Source: Paenibacillus tianmuensis (GTDB lineage: Bacteria > Bacillota > Bacilli > Paenibacillales > NBRC-103111). From it: 64,000 nt of DNA. Shown here one piece after another: positions 43,343 through 53,159 of the stretch. Position 1 is the first letter of the stretch. The number at the start of each line of letters is the position of its first letter. The position numbers were made by a program, and so were the translations under genes. Under the pieces are notes generated by a model, which was given only the letters and a program-made list of their open reading frames with translations, did not search any database and was not told where the DNA came from. The stretch is from NCBI RefSeq assembly GCF_900100345.1, contig NZ_FMTT01000013.1, positions 1 to 64,000 on the forward strand, written 5' to 3'.

Positions 43343-46300
43343 TTACAGCCACGCCGGTTGTTCGTTCCCATGCTCGATTCGCACTTCATTATCGCGATAA
43401 ACGGCAATAAGCTTGCCTGTCACGTCCGCAGCAAACAATACCGAACGCTCCGCTTCAATCGTAAAACGGTACTGCGCGCCGTTAGCCGGGTCCTCAATCT
43501 CCACATTCGCAGGATGAGCGTACTCGGATACGAAGACGAAGAGCGCCCCCTTCACAAACGAAAGCTTGCGTCCATAAATACCTGCAAGCTCCCCGCCCTG
43601 CCGCCACACCATGTCAGGCTGTACACCGACGGCCCGGATGACGTGCTTGTACAGCTCGCGAATCGGTTCGGTGCGGTCGTTCAATTCGATCGGCAGCGGA
43701 CACCAGAATAGGCGTCCCATCCCTAGGAAAACGTCGGTCAGCCGGGTACCGCCGGACGCCGTATCCTCCTCCGGAATCCCTTTGCACAGCTCGGCGATTT
43801 TGCGGCGTCCGAACGAGACGGAATGGGCGTTCCCGTCGATCATCAGCTGCTCTTCCCGGCATACGTTCCCTTCCCGGTACGGACCGAACGGCTCGCTGAG
43901 ACGCCCGGTCGGCCTCCAATATTCATCCAGCCCGAGCGGCCCTGTGAAGAGCAGCGTCCCGCCTCGGGTACGAATATGCTCGACTAAAGTCTCCATCGCC
44001 CGGTCGCTGAAATTGTGCGCGCTCGGAACGACGATCAGCTTCGGGCAGCGTTCGGATAGCGGTCCGAGATCGTATTCCCCGACAGCGAAAAACGGACATT
44101 TCAGCTCGTAAGCAAGCACCCGGGTCAGCCGGGAAGTCGCTTCGCAGGCGAGCCTGCGGTTCGAAAAGTCGTTCGAATACGGGAAGACGACGCAGATTTC
44201 CTCCGGTTTCCTTCCGGTAAACAAGTCGCGGATTTTGTTCATGAAACGGCCGAAATCGTACGAAACATCCGCCTCCGGCTTCTCCGTCCCGTCGGCCCGG
44301 AGGGCGCCGATGTTCGACTCGTTAATGTTGTTCATGTAATAATTCGTGTTCCAGATCCATTGGACCGCGCCTGCGGCGCCGGTAGCAAACGCATAGGCAT
44401 ATTTGCGCTCCAGCAAATATTTCAGCTCGGCCTCCGACCGCTTCGCCCGCCCGTCCGGCGCCTCCAGATACATGATGCCGGTTTCCTGCACCAGATTCGG
44501 CTTCGTCACCGTTTTGGTAAAAATCCCATCCCATACCAAATCGTCATTCAGCCACCACGAATGAACCGACGTATAATCCACCTCAGAGCCGTAGAATAGC
44601 GGCGACGGACGCTGGCCGCCAAGCGCTTCGTCCTGCCCGACCGTAATGAGCGCCCCGGGATGCAGCGCGCGGATCGTGCCGCTTAGACTGCGTATCCATT
44701 CATTGTGCATCTCCATCGTAAAAAGGGTGTAGTCGAGCCAAGACGCTCCCCTTTTCCCTCTCGCCATATCGTGCACGTCGAAGTTGATCTCTTCCGGCGC
44801 GGGCGGACTGGCCGCCTCGAAGGTCGGCAGCTCGGACGGCGTCATGCCCCAGCGCTCCTGCAACCGCCGCACCGAGCCGTGCCGTCTTTGCAGCCAAGCG
44901 GAATAGGCCGCACGCTCCTCCCGGTCCCGCACCGGACGCGGACCGGCGAACACCTGTTTCGGATCGAACAGCGAAGGCTCGTTGATCAAGTCCCAATGCA
45001 CGTTTGTCGTATGGCGATGCCGCGATACGATACCGGCCAGAAACCGTTTCTGCGCTTCCACGCTCCGCGGGTCCAGATACGGATTCGCCCCTTCCCACGC
45101 CTCCGGCGCAAACGTGAAAAACGTAAAATTCACTTCCAGCCCGTGCCTTTTCGCCGTAAGAATAAAAGCGTCGATCGCGCGCAGCGCCTCCTCGGACAGA
45201 TGGCCGTCGACGAACATCACCTGCCGGTGCGCGGTCCAGATTCCGGTCCGGATGAAGTTGATTCCGGCCCGCCTCATCTGCGCCATATCCCGGTTCCACA
45301 CCGACACGTTCGGCAAAAACAGAAATTTCCGTGCCACATCCGAGCTCATATAAGTCATGCCGACCACCGGCATCGGACGGTCGTCCTTCCAAAAGTAATC
45401 CTGGTCGCACCGCAACGGACTGCCCGCGCGCAGCAGCTCTTCGTCCCTTCCCCAAAAGCCCTGCCGCAGCATGCGGACCTCGCCGAGGTCAGACTCCGCT
45501 TTGCAGACAATCTCGTACAGCCCTGGCTCGACGGAAACCGGCAGCAGCAGCTCCGCAAAGCTCTGCTCGCGGAACACGGCGGCCTGAAGCTCCCCCGACC
45601 ATAACGGGTCCGCCGGACCTCCGCCCGCATTCGCTGTCCGATCCTCCCTGCGGACTTCGATGGCAAAGCGCCAAGAGCGGCCGGCCGAAGCCGTCCCGCC
45701 CGTTCGCCGCAGGCCCTGCATTTGCAGCTTCAGCTTCGGCCGTTCGCCTGGCTCATAAGTGGCGTAGTTCGTTTTGAGCGTCAGCTCGGTCACGCCAAGT
45801 GCGCAGTACGCCGCCCACTCCGCAAGGGCCGCAGCCCCGCCCTTTTCCCAGAACGACGCTGTGGCAAGCTGGTGAACGAACAGCCAGCGGCCTCCGGCGA
45901 ACTCGCCTTTCGTATTTTCCAGCAGCACCACGGGAGCGGCGACCTCACGGCCCTCGAACGATACGCCTTTCAGCAGCGGGTACAGATGCGCATCCATCGG
46001 TCCGGCCGAGCCGCTTTCGTGCGGCTGATCGTCATGACGCGTTACATGGAGAATGAGGCTGTAGGTCGGCTGAATCTCAAACAGCGGCTCTTGCCCCCGC
46101 AGCAGAGGCACCTCTTCGCTGGCCGCCAGCTTCGCGACCGGAGCGGGATCGACCGTCATCGCTTCGTGAATGCGAAGCTGCCGATGATAGGCCGTTTGCT
46201 CGGCTTCGGCATGCCATGCTCCGTTCTCGCGGTAGACCGGAATGCGGAACGGGGCTCCGCCCATGCTGACAAGCCCGCCTCCTTTTTGCAGAAAATCCAG

Positions 46301-46501
46301 GATCGCACCCCACGCGTCCTTCGGGAAATAAGGGGCATGGAGATTCACCAGGCATCCGGTGTCCATGCCCGAAAGCGCCTGCGGCAGCTGCTCCGCCGAA
46401 ACGACGCGGAAGACATCGGACAGCCGTTCGAGACCGCCTTCGTCCATTCGTTCCCCAAGAAAAGGGAACTCCGGATCATACAATACCATAACGTTGTCCA
46501 T
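43343..46501 (-). CDS. Large clan GH-A glycoside hydrolase (beta-galactosidase-like)
   Basis: This 1052-aa cytoplasmic enzyme has no signal peptide. An N-terminal region of about 370 residues, partly glutamine-amidotransferase-like (LVNLHAPYFPKDAWGAI), precedes a TIM barrel with WDLINEPSLF (acid/base Glu) and NLVQETGIMYLE (nucleophile Glu), the two-glutamate pattern of clan A. A second flavodoxin-like domain (ICVVFPYSNDFSN, then LIVVPSAHNFSD) follows, like the trimerisation domain of GH42. It is the last gene of an ABC-transporter operon and probably cleaves the imported oligosaccharide. Family assignment (GH42-related or a newer family) is uncertain. Confidence 0.8.
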   Translation of the reverse strand: MDNVMVLYDPEFPFLGERMDEGGLERLSDVFRVVSAEQLPQALSGMDTGCLVNLHAPYFPKDAWGAILDFLQKGGGLVSMGGAPFRIPVYRENGAWHAEAEQTAYHRQLRIHEAMTVDPAPVAKLAASEEVPLLRGQEPLFEIQPTYSLILHVTRHDDQPHESGSAGPMDAHLYPLLKGVSFEGREVAAPVVLLENTKGEFAGGRWLFVHQLATASFWEKGGAAALAEWAAYCALGVTELTLKTNYATYEPGERPKLKLQMQGLRRTGGTASAGRSWRFAIEVRREDRTANAGGGPADPLWSGELQAAVFREQSFAELLLPVSVEPGLYEIVCKAESDLGEVRMLRQGFWGRDEELLRAGSPLRCDQDYFWKDDRPMPVVGMTYMSSDVARKFLFLPNVSVWNRDMAQMRRAGINFIRTGIWTAHRQVMFVDGHLSEEALRAIDAFILTAKRHGLEVNFTFFTFAPEAWEGANPYLDPRSVEAQKRFLAGIVSRHRHTTNVHWDLINEPSLFDPKQVFAGPRPVRDREERAAYSAWLQRRHGSVRRLQERWGMTPSELPTFEAASPPAPEEINFDVHDMARGKRGASWLDYTLFTMEMHNEWIRSLSGTIRALHPGALITVGQDEALGGQRPSPLFYGSEVDYTSVHSWWLNDDLVWDGIFTKTVTKPNLVQETGIMYLEAPDGRAKRSEAELKYLLERKYAYAFATGAAGAVQWIWNTNYYMNNINESNIGALRADGTEKPEADVSYDFGRFMNKIRDLFTGRKPEEICVVFPYSNDFSNRRLACEATSRLTRVLAYELKCPFFAVGEYDLGPLSERCPKLIVVPSAHNFSDRAMETLVEHIRTRGGTLLFTGPLGLDEYWRPTGRLSEPFGPYREGNVCREEQLMIDGNAHSVSFGRRKIAELCKGIPEEDTASGGTRLTDVFLGMGRLFWCPLPIELNDRTEPIRELYKHVIRAVGVQPDMVWRQGGELAGIYGRKLSFVKGALFVFVSEYAHPANVEIEDPANGAQYRFTIEAERSVLFAADVTGKLIAVYRDNEVRIEHGNEQPAWL

Positions 46502-46513
46502 GCTGACTCCTTT

Positions 46514-47407
46514 CTAACCTTTAACGGAACCGATCATCGCGCCTTTGACGAAATATTTTTGCACGAACGGGTATACGATCAAGATCGGCAGCGTGGCGAC
46601 CACGATATTTGCCATTTTGATCGTCGATTCGCTAATTTCCTGCTGGTAGGCGATGCTGATGCCTTGGCTTTGCATCGCCGTCGACGTATTGGTCAGCAGG
46701 TCCCGCAATACCGCTTGCAGCGCCCATTTGTCCTTCGAAGAAATATAAAGGATCGTGGAAAAAAAGTCGTTCCAATACATGACGGCCATAAACAAGGCAA
46801 TCGTGGACAGCACCGCTTTCGACAGCGGAAGCACGATCCGGAAAAAAATGACCAGATCGTTCGCCCCGTCGATGTAAGCCGACTCCTCCACCTCCGCCGG
46901 AATTCCGGCAAAAAAGCTGCGCATGATGAAAATGTTCCACGCCCCGATCGCCGACGGAAGAATGAGCGCCAAATACGAGTCCAGCATCCCCAGTTCCTTG
47001 ACGAGCAAATAACCGGGGATCATGCCGCCGTGGAACAGCATCGTAAACAAAATCATTAGCGTAAACAGCTTCCGGCCCCGCAAGCGCGATTTTGAGATCG
47101 CGTACGCAGTCGCCGCCGTAATGAACGTGGCGAGCAAGGTGCCCGTCAGCGTAACGATGAGCGAAACCTTGAAGCCGGACAGCACGGCCGCATTGCCGAG
47201 TACCGTTTCGTAAGCGGCGAGCGAGAAGCCTTTGGGCAGGAGGAACAATCCGCCGCTTCCCGCCAGCTTTGCATCGCTTAACGAATACATGATCACGTAC
47301 CAGTACGGGTAAAGCATGATAACGACGAGCGCCAGCATGAACAGCGTGTTGGCCGCTTGGAACAGCCTGCTTCCGGCGGACGGCTTTCTTTTCAGCTTCC
47401 TCACCAT
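46514..47407 (-). CDS. Carbohydrate ABC transporter permease (LplC/YtcP type)
   Basis: The 297-aa protein has six transmembrane helices and the EAA loop EESAYIDGANDLVIFFRIVLPLS-like segment (residues near 180-200) that docks the ATPase. The C-terminus FVKGAMIGSVKG is typical of the LplC group. It overlaps the partner permease by 7 bp. No ATPase gene is in the operon, as usual for this group, which shares an MsmX-type ATPase encoded elsewhere. Confidence 0.93.
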   Translation of the reverse strand: MVRKLKRKPSAGSRLFQAANTLFMLALVVIMLYPYWYVIMYSLSDAKLAGSGGLFLLPKGFSLAAYETVLGNAAVLSGFKVSLIVTLTGTLLATFITAATAYAISKSRLRGRKLFTLMILFTMLFHGGMIPGYLLVKELGMLDSYLALILPSAIGAWNIFIMRSFFAGIPAEVEESAYIDGANDLVIFFRIVLPLSKAVLSTIALFMAVMYWNDFFSTILYISSKDKWALQAVLRDLLTNTSTAMQSQGISIAYQQEISESTIKMANIVVATLPILIVYPFVQKYFVKGAMIGSVKG

Positions 47408-48297
47408 AAGCCCTCCTCGCCGAACCTTTTCGCCAGTTGATTCGAAGCTGCGACCAGAATCAGCGCAATGACCGACTTAAACACACCGGCCGCCGCCCCC
47501 AAGCTATAGCTCGCATCCACGATCCCTTTGCGGTATACGTACGTGTCGATAATATCCGCCACATCCATGACCAGCGGATTGTACAGCAGCAGCGTTTGCA
47601 GGAATCCGGCGTCCAAAATGTTGCCGAGACTGAGAATAAACAGGATGACGATCACGTGGCGGATCGACGGAAGCGTGATATTCCACATTTGCCGGAACCT
47701 TCCTGCCCCATCCACAATAGCAGCTTCGTACAACTGCGGGCTGATACCCGAAATGGCGGCCAAATAAATGATCGTCCCCCAGCCGACCTCCTTGTAAATA
47801 TCGGTAGCGACCAGAATGGAGCGGAAATACGATTTTTCGATCAGGAAGTCAATTGGCGCTCCCCCGAACCAGCCCATCACCTGATTAACCAGACCGTCCA
47901 CCGGATTCAAAAAGATGATGATAATCCCGGAAAAAATAACCCACGAAATAAAGTGAGGCAAATACACGACGGTTTGCACGAACCGCTGAAACACGAGCTG
48001 CTTGACCTCGTTTAGCAAAAGCGCCAGTACGATCGGCGCCGGAAAGCCCCAGACCAGCTTCAGCGTGCTGATGATCAGCGTATTCTTGAACACGTTCGTG
48101 AAGTCCAGCATCGTGAACAGCTTTTCGAACTGGTACAACCCGACCCAGTCGCTGCCCCCGACGCCCTGCAATATGTTGTACTCCTGAAAAGCAATGACCA
48201 AGCCGTACATCGGGATATATTTGAACACAACGATGAACAGCATACCGGGCAGCAGCAGCAAATATAAGTACTTGTCCCTGACCAGATCTTTTAGCAA
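47401..48297 (-). CDS. Carbohydrate ABC transporter permease (LplB type)
   Basis: The 298-aa protein has six transmembrane helices with FKYIPMYGLVIAFQEYN near the N-terminus and the EAA loop YEAAIVDGAGRFRQMWNITL. It pairs with the downstream LplC-like protein to form the channel. It lies 13 bp after the binding-protein gene in the same operon. Confidence 0.94.
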   Translation of the reverse strand: MLKDLVRDKYLYLLLLPGMLFIVVFKYIPMYGLVIAFQEYNILQGVGGSDWVGLYQFEKLFTMLDFTNVFKNTLIISTLKLVWGFPAPIVLALLLNEVKQLVFQRFVQTVVYLPHFISWVIFSGIIIIFLNPVDGLVNQVMGWFGGAPIDFLIEKSYFRSILVATDIYKEVGWGTIIYLAAISGISPQLYEAAIVDGAGRFRQMWNITLPSIRHVIVILFILSLGNILDAGFLQTLLLYNPLVMDVADIIDTYVYRKGIVDASYSLGAAAGVFKSVIALILVAASNQLAKRFGEEGLW

Positions 48298-48310
48298 GAG
48301 GTTTTCCCCC

Positions 48311-49921
48311 TTATTTATAAGGCTTGATTTCTTTGTCGTACCATGTTAAAAATTCCGCATATTCCTGCTTTTGCGCTTTGTACAGGGCGTTCGCCTCTTC
48401 CTCTACCTTTTTGCCGCCCATCGCATAATATTTGTCGACGAACTTATCGAATTCGTCGATGCTTTTCTTGCCGGAAATGATGCCGTAGAACACTTCGTCC
48501 CGCACTTTCTCGATATCCTTGATGTATTCCTTGAAGGCCGGACGATCGTTCGTCTTGAACCTGACCACCATCTCCCGCAGCGGCTTGGACGTCGCCTCGC
48601 TCTTCTTGAACAGGTCAATCACCTGCGGAATGTTGGAAATATTCGCTTCGTCCTTCCGGCTCAAGTACCAGGTGTAGTTGCCGATGCCGAGCTTGTTCTG
48701 TGCGTCCGGGGTCAGAAGCGATTGGAACTGGCCGTTCTCCATCTTGTAGTGCTCGCCTTCCTTGCCGAAGCTGACCAGCTTGAACGTTTCCGGAGAAGCG
48801 ATCCGGTTCAGCACTTGAACCGCGCCCGCGGGATCTTTGGCCTTATTGGTCACGCCGATGAAGCACCAGCCTCCGACCGCTTCGGGATAATCCGAGCTGA
48901 AGCCGTCCGGGCCTTTGATCGGCGGAATCGCGAGCAGCTCGCCCGAAGGGTTGTTCGCCTTGAACGATTTGTACAGCGTGCTGGACGGGTTGAAATAAGC
49001 GATCCAGCGGTAGAAGGAGCCGACTTTGCCGCTTGCGGCGATTTCCTCGAATTTGTTGGCGTCCGTATTGCTGATCGTCCGCGGATCGATGAGCCCTTCC
49101 TTATACATGCTCTGCAAAACCTTCAAAGCTTCTTTCGTCTGCGGAAGCACCGCGCCGTATTTGACCGTTCCGTCAGGCTGCACCATGAATTCGTTCGGAA
49201 TCGACTTGTACGCGAAGAAAATCGGCGCGAACGTGCGGTATTCCGCCGAGCCTGCGATTCCCGGACCGGACAAGCCGTACGTGTCGTCCTTGCCGTTGCC
49301 GTCGGGATCTCGCTTGGTAAACGCTCTCAAAACTTCGATATATTCATCCACCATCGTCGGCACTTTCAGCCCCAGCTTATCGAGCCAGTCCTTGCGGATG
49401 ATCGTCGTCATGGAGGTCGCTTCCGCTACGTCTCCCGGCAGGCGGTACATCTTCCCTTTTTCATAGGAATAGAACATCGTTTCGGGAGAATAGTAATTCA
49501 AAACCGTCTTGCCGTGCTTCTGGAGGTAAGGCACGAGGTCGACGAGTGCGCCGGATTTTACCCAGTTCGTGTATTCCTTGTCCATGCCGTACCACCACTG
49601 AATGTCGGGCATAGTGCTTTTATCGCTCATATTCAAATTGATCTTCGTCTGCGCATCTTCCCATCCCGGCAGGAAAACGCTCTCAAGTGCAACCGGTTTT
49701 CCGAGCGCTTTCGTCAAATCTTCTTCCAGCTCTTTTTCCGCCCAGGAATTCGGCGTTTTCGCCCCGCCCATCAAAGTCATTGAAAGGTTAAGCGAAGCGT
49801 CCGACGGCTTGGACTGCCCTGCGCCGTCGGCGGAGTTCGCCCCGTTATTCCCGCCGTTCTGGCAGGCAACGAGGCTTGCGGTAAGGAATGCTACAGGAAC
49901 AAAAGCCTTTAACTTTTTCAA
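48311..49921 (-). CDS. Extracellular solute-binding lipoprotein (LplA type)
   Basis: The 536-aa lipoprotein has signal MKKLKAFVPVAFLTASLVAC with the acylated Cys20, then a Gly/Ser/Asn-rich linker and a two-lobe family 1-like binding protein of the long LplA type. It captures an oligosaccharide for the permeases encoded downstream. The start is ATG 49921 with AGGAGG. Operator-like sites lie just upstream, between it and the lacI gene. Confidence 0.93.
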   Translation of the reverse strand: MKKLKAFVPVAFLTASLVACQNGGNNGANSADGAGQSKPSDASLNLSMTLMGGAKTPNSWAEKELEEDLTKALGKPVALESVFLPGWEDAQTKINLNMSDKSTMPDIQWWYGMDKEYTNWVKSGALVDLVPYLQKHGKTVLNYYSPETMFYSYEKGKMYRLPGDVAEATSMTTIIRKDWLDKLGLKVPTMVDEYIEVLRAFTKRDPDGNGKDDTYGLSGPGIAGSAEYRTFAPIFFAYKSIPNEFMVQPDGTVKYGAVLPQTKEALKVLQSMYKEGLIDPRTISNTDANKFEEIAASGKVGSFYRWIAYFNPSSTLYKSFKANNPSGELLAIPPIKGPDGFSSDYPEAVGGWCFIGVTNKAKDPAGAVQVLNRIASPETFKLVSFGKEGEHYKMENGQFQSLLTPDAQNKLGIGNYTWYLSRKDEANISNIPQVIDLFKKSEATSKPLREMVVRFKTNDRPAFKEYIKDIEKVRDEVFYGIISGKKSIDEFDKFVDKYYAMGGKKVEEEANALYKAQKQEYAEFLTWYDKEIKPYK

Positions 49922-49947
49922 ACGGATGACCTCCTGTAAGAAGAGAA

Positions 49948-50060
49948 TGTAAACCCTTACAAATCGACTAGGTTCATCATAAACAAAAAACGCAACATTG
50001 TAAACAATAATTTTACATTATCATTTACATCATTGCGTTTTGTAATATTACAGTGTGTAA
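49948..50060. promoter_or_regulatory. Cluster of TGTAA/TTACA operator-like sites with a terminator hairpin
   Basis: Between lacI and the binding-protein gene lie TGTAA-N4-TTACA (49948-49961), TGTAAA-N7-TTTACA (49999-50017), a TTTACA half-site (50024-50029), the perfect palindrome TGTAATATTACA (50041-50052) and a further TGTAA at 50056. A long stem formed by AAAACGCAA (49987-49995) and TTGCGTTTT (50033-50041) would end the lacI transcript. The shared half-site suggests binding by the adjacent LacI-type regulator. Confidence 0.65.
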
Positions 50061-50075
50061 AATCACATGGATTTA

Positions 50076-51164
50076 TCAGGAAACACGCGGAGCTGCCGCA
50101 ATCGGCAAGGATGCCGGGACAGTCGAGGTGGAGTCGTTGTAGATCACTTTCGTGCCCAGACGGACCATTTCGTAAGGCCGTGCAGGGTTGTTCATGCGCC
50201 ACAGCAGCTCTTCGGCCGCGCGGCGGCCCCAATCCTTCTCGTCATAGTGCACGGTGGTCAGCGCAGGCGTGACGAAATCGGCATGCTCGGAATGATCGAA
50301 CCCGGTCACGGCGATTTGCTCCGGCACCTGAAGGCCCTTGTTTCGCAAATATTGAATGACGCGGATGGCAATCGTATCGTTTGCGCATACGAAAGCCGTC
50401 GGAAACGCTTCGAGGCGTTGGAACGCGTTTTCGATATCGTCGTAATGATGATACTGCGACGGATTGGGCCCGGTGGCGCAGTAGTCCGGCTCCAGAGTTA
50501 AGCCCGCGTCGAGCAGCGCCCGTTTAAAGCCGAGCCACCGTTCCATAAACGACCGGCAGCTGGCGATATCGCCTACGAATCCCAGATGACGGTGCCCCCT
50601 CCCGATCAGATGGGTCGTCATATCGTATACGCTGTCTTCGTTGTCCACCAATAGAATATCGGCGTACAGCGCGGAAAACGAAAGGTCCGGACGGGCATCG
50701 AGAAATACTTTGGGCAAATCGACGGAGGCCAGAAGATCGGTATATTCCTTGCTGAGATAGCCGCTGACGATCAGGCCGTTCACCGACCGGTTCACAACGC
50801 ATGAAGGCAGCGAAAGCTTGGCAAGCTCGTCCGGCTTGATGAAATCGAACAGCAACTCGTAGCCGTTCTTGGCTGTAATCTCCTCGATCCCTTTGATAAC
50901 GCCCATCCAGAAGCCGTTGTTGGCAGGGGTAAATATGTTCGTGATGAAAGCGATGCCGCCTCTGGCCGTCGCGTTTGCCGCCTCCGTCTCCTCCGTTGCC
51001 GTCACATCCGCGGTTTTGTAGCCGAGACTGGCGGCCGCTTCGCGCACCTTCTGCTTCGTTTGCTCGGAAACGCTTGCATGATTGTTGAGCGCCTTGGACA
51101 CGGTATTTCGCGATATGCCAAGGAGCTTGGATATATCGTGGGTCGTCACTTTTTGTTTTTTCAT
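50076..51164 (-). CDS. LacI-family transcriptional regulator
   Basis: The 362-aa repressor-type protein has an N-terminal helix-turn-helix and hinge (VTTHDISKLLGISRNTVSKA, then LNNHASVSEQTKQKVREAAA) and a periplasmic-binding-like sensor domain. It precedes the sugar-transport and glycosidase operon on the same strand and very likely controls it. Its promoter carries the same TTTTGTAAA element seen in the downstream operator cluster, so autoregulation is probable. The sugar effector is unknown. Confidence 0.95.
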   Translation of the reverse strand: MKKQKVTTHDISKLLGISRNTVSKALNNHASVSEQTKQKVREAAASLGYKTADVTATEETEAANATARGGIAFITNIFTPANNGFWMGVIKGIEEITAKNGYELLFDFIKPDELAKLSLPSCVVNRSVNGLIVSGYLSKEYTDLLASVDLPKVFLDARPDLSFSALYADILLVDNEDSVYDMTTHLIGRGHRHLGFVGDIASCRSFMERWLGFKRALLDAGLTLEPDYCATGPNPSQYHHYDDIENAFQRLEAFPTAFVCANDTIAIRVIQYLRNKGLQVPEQIAVTGFDHSEHADFVTPALTTVHYDEKDWGRRAAEELLWRMNNPARPYEMVRLGTKVIYNDSTSTVPASLPIAAAPRVS

Positions 51165-51252
51165 CGGCTCTCTCTTTCTTCCCCTTAGTACGAACCATTT
51201 TTTAGTTTATGATTTTAAAATTGTATGGTTCCCCTGCTTTTTTGTCAACTTG

Positions 51253-51282
51253 TTTTGTAAACTTAATGCATCATTTTGTAAA
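51253..51282. promoter_or_regulatory. Direct repeats TTTTGTAAA in the lacI promoter
   Basis: Two TTTTGTAAA copies, 21 bp apart (51253-51261 and 51274-51282), lie upstream of lacI in the divergent region shared with the phosphotransferase gene. They match the half-site repeated at 49948-50060. Confidence 0.5.
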
Positions 51283-51357
51283 GTTCCTGCCTCGGATTTG
51301 ACCCCTGTGCCTTGTCATGATGTATAATAAGGATACAAATTTTTGCAGGAGGAGCTT

Positions 51358-52302
51358 ATGGACAATATCCCAAACCTTTTGAAAGAACACTACGATCTGG
51401 ATGCTACTAACATTTTACCACAACGGGGCGGCTGGGCGGCACTAGCCTTTAAAGTGTACAGCGGCAAGCAGACCTTCTTCTTGAAGGCTTACGAAAAGAG
51501 CCGGGCGTCGACTCCGAAATTGACGGCGCTCATTGATCAATATGTGCCCATCACGGTATGGCTTATGCAGCATAGCGGCTTGAAAGGCAAGCTTCCCGTA
51601 CCTGTGCCAACCCAAACCGGCGCTTACAAATGTGAAGATGACGACGGGATTTATTTGCTGTACGAATATATCGAGGGAGAAACGATTGGTGAGAAAGCCT
51701 TAACCGCGGAGCAGGTTGGCGAGCTTTCGAACATGATTGCGGAGCTTCATTTATACGGCGAAGAAATTCCGGTGGAAACGAAGGCGTTGAAGGAAGACTT
51801 TGCTGTTCCGTTTGTGCCGCAGTTGAGGAATACGTTGGAACGAGAAGTTCACGAGCTTCCTCTTGACGTCAAGGAATTGATAACCTCTCACCTGAACCAA
51901 TTGAATGGACTGACGGATACCGTAGAGAAGCTGTCTGCCGATTTGAGGAATCGAAATTTAAGAATGGCCCTGTGCCATACCGATCTTCACCCTTGGAATC
52001 TGATGCAATCCAGCCGGCAGCTGATGCTGATTGACTGGGAAGGGCTGAAAGTGGCTCCTGTCGAAGCCGATCTGATGTTCCTGGTTGACGAGCCTTATTA
52101 CGATGATTTTGTGCAGATTTATCGGAAGGTGCATAACGATTTTGCAATCAACCCCGATGTGCTGCAATTTTATCGGTACAGACGCAAATTGGAGGATATT
52201 TGGGAGTTTATGGAGCAGCTCTTGTTTGACCGGCAAGAGGCACAGGAACGAGCGGTGACACTCAACTATTTGAGCAAGGAACTGAATGAAATACGAGGAT
52301 AA
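51358..52302 (+). CDS. APH-family phosphotransferase
   Basis: The 314-aa kinase-fold protein has TFFLKAYEK as the ATP-binding lysine segment, the catalytic loop CHTDLHPWNLM and the metal-binding LMLIDWEG, all intact. The substrate is unknown; related enzymes phosphorylate aminoglycosides, choline, homoserine or methylthioribose. ATG 51358 follows GCAGGAGGAGCTT; the frame is open from 51343. It is divergent from lacI and followed closely by a decayed small gene. Confidence 0.88.
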   Translation: MDNIPNLLKEHYDLDATNILPQRGGWAALAFKVYSGKQTFFLKAYEKSRASTPKLTALIDQYVPITVWLMQHSGLKGKLPVPVPTQTGAYKCEDDDGIYLLYEYIEGETIGEKALTAEQVGELSNMIAELHLYGEEIPVETKALKEDFAVPFVPQLRNTLEREVHELPLDVKELITSHLNQLNGLTDTVEKLSADLRNRNLRMALCHTDLHPWNLMQSSRQLMLIDWEGLKVAPVEADLMFLVDEPYYDDFVQIYRKVHNDFAINPDVLQFYRYRRKLEDIWEFMEQLLFDRQEAQERAVTLNYLSKELNEIRG

Positions 52303-52321
52303 GTCCTGCAAGGGGGGAATA

Positions 52322-52877
52322 ATGAAGTGTTCTTTCAGATTTAAATATATTACCGTTTCGATAGGTATTTTATTGGTAATGTTATGTTTTCTTATAATTA
52401 ACAATTTCTACTTCAATGCTGCTGGAGATAATTGTGGTGTTGAAGAAGCAAATTCTTATAATTATAAGGGAAGGGTTTGTTTGTGGAACGGTTATAAGTA
52501 CAATCAACCTGCTCAATTTAAAATCGTGAAACCATCAATTGATAGTGGACCTGTTACATATGAAGTTAGAATCAGCGACTGATCAAAGTATAGCAATAAT
52601 AAAAGACAATACTTTAGACGGGATGAGCAATAAGAGCATTGATCACGTTAGCTGCAGCCGTATGGAGAGAAGAAACTGGTTTTCTTATAACTTTATTTTC
52701 AAAAATTGCACTCAAGAGGGCATTAACGATAAACCATTTGATTTAGAAAAAGGACTATAAAACGGATAAAATCTCTCTTCTGATAGCGACCTCAATCCAG
52801 ATGTTTTTAAACCATATCTTAAATCAGAATCTCTGAAATATTGGAATCTACTCAACGATTTTTTGGAGGGTAAATAA
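52322..52877 (+). pseudogene. Decayed small membrane-anchored or secreted protein gene
   Basis: ATG 52322, behind GGGGGG, opens an 86-codon frame with an N-terminal hydrophobic anchor (VSIGILLVMLCFLII) that stops at 52582. A second frame continues with plausible protein sequence (SNKSIDHVSCSRMERR). A third ends SDLNPDVFKPYLKSESLKYW and a short tail at TAA 52875-52877. The parts look like one broken gene rather than separate genes. The family is not recognised. The stretch is AT-rich compared with its surroundings. The first frame might still be expressed. Confidence 0.5.
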
Positions 52878-53159
52878 ACAATTGAGTACCCATTAAGCAA
52901 CAATCTTCACGAAAAGAGCGTTTCTAAAATATTGTTGCTCACTTGATTTCCATAGAAAAGCAAAACCCACCTAATCGTTCTTGCCGCTGCAAGCCTCGTT
53001 TCGTAGTCTATCCTCCGATTTGTCATCGAAACAGTAAACATAATAAATATTATGTAAACTAAAAAAGAGCGCTTGGCTCCTTCTCACGATCAAGAGCTTG
53101 AGGATGTCCCGAGCGCCTAAGCTCTTCGGGGCATCCTCAGCCTTACGAAAACATGCCGC
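52878..53159. other. Non-coding region with hairpin after the methyltransferase gene
   Basis: No gene is seen in these 282 bp. A 13-nt hairpin, GAGGATGTCCCGA (53100-53112) with TCGGGGCATCCTC (53125-53137), lies 23 bp beyond the methyltransferase stop codon on the minus strand and probably ends the NRPS-linked transcript, although the T-run is poor. Confidence 0.5.

Noticed and set aside
45722-47059. 445-aa open frame on the plus strand
   Set aside because: It spans the antisense of the glycosidase start and a permease, crossing a real gene boundary with no motifs.
48371-49783. 470-aa open frame on the plus strand
   Set aside because: It mirrors the solute-binding lipoprotein gene; composition is Arg/Phe/Val-rich as expected for an antisense shadow.
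52539-52760. 73-aa frame as a separate gene
   Set aside because: It has no ribosome binding site of its own and continues the broken gene that begins at 52322, so it is treated as part of that remnant.
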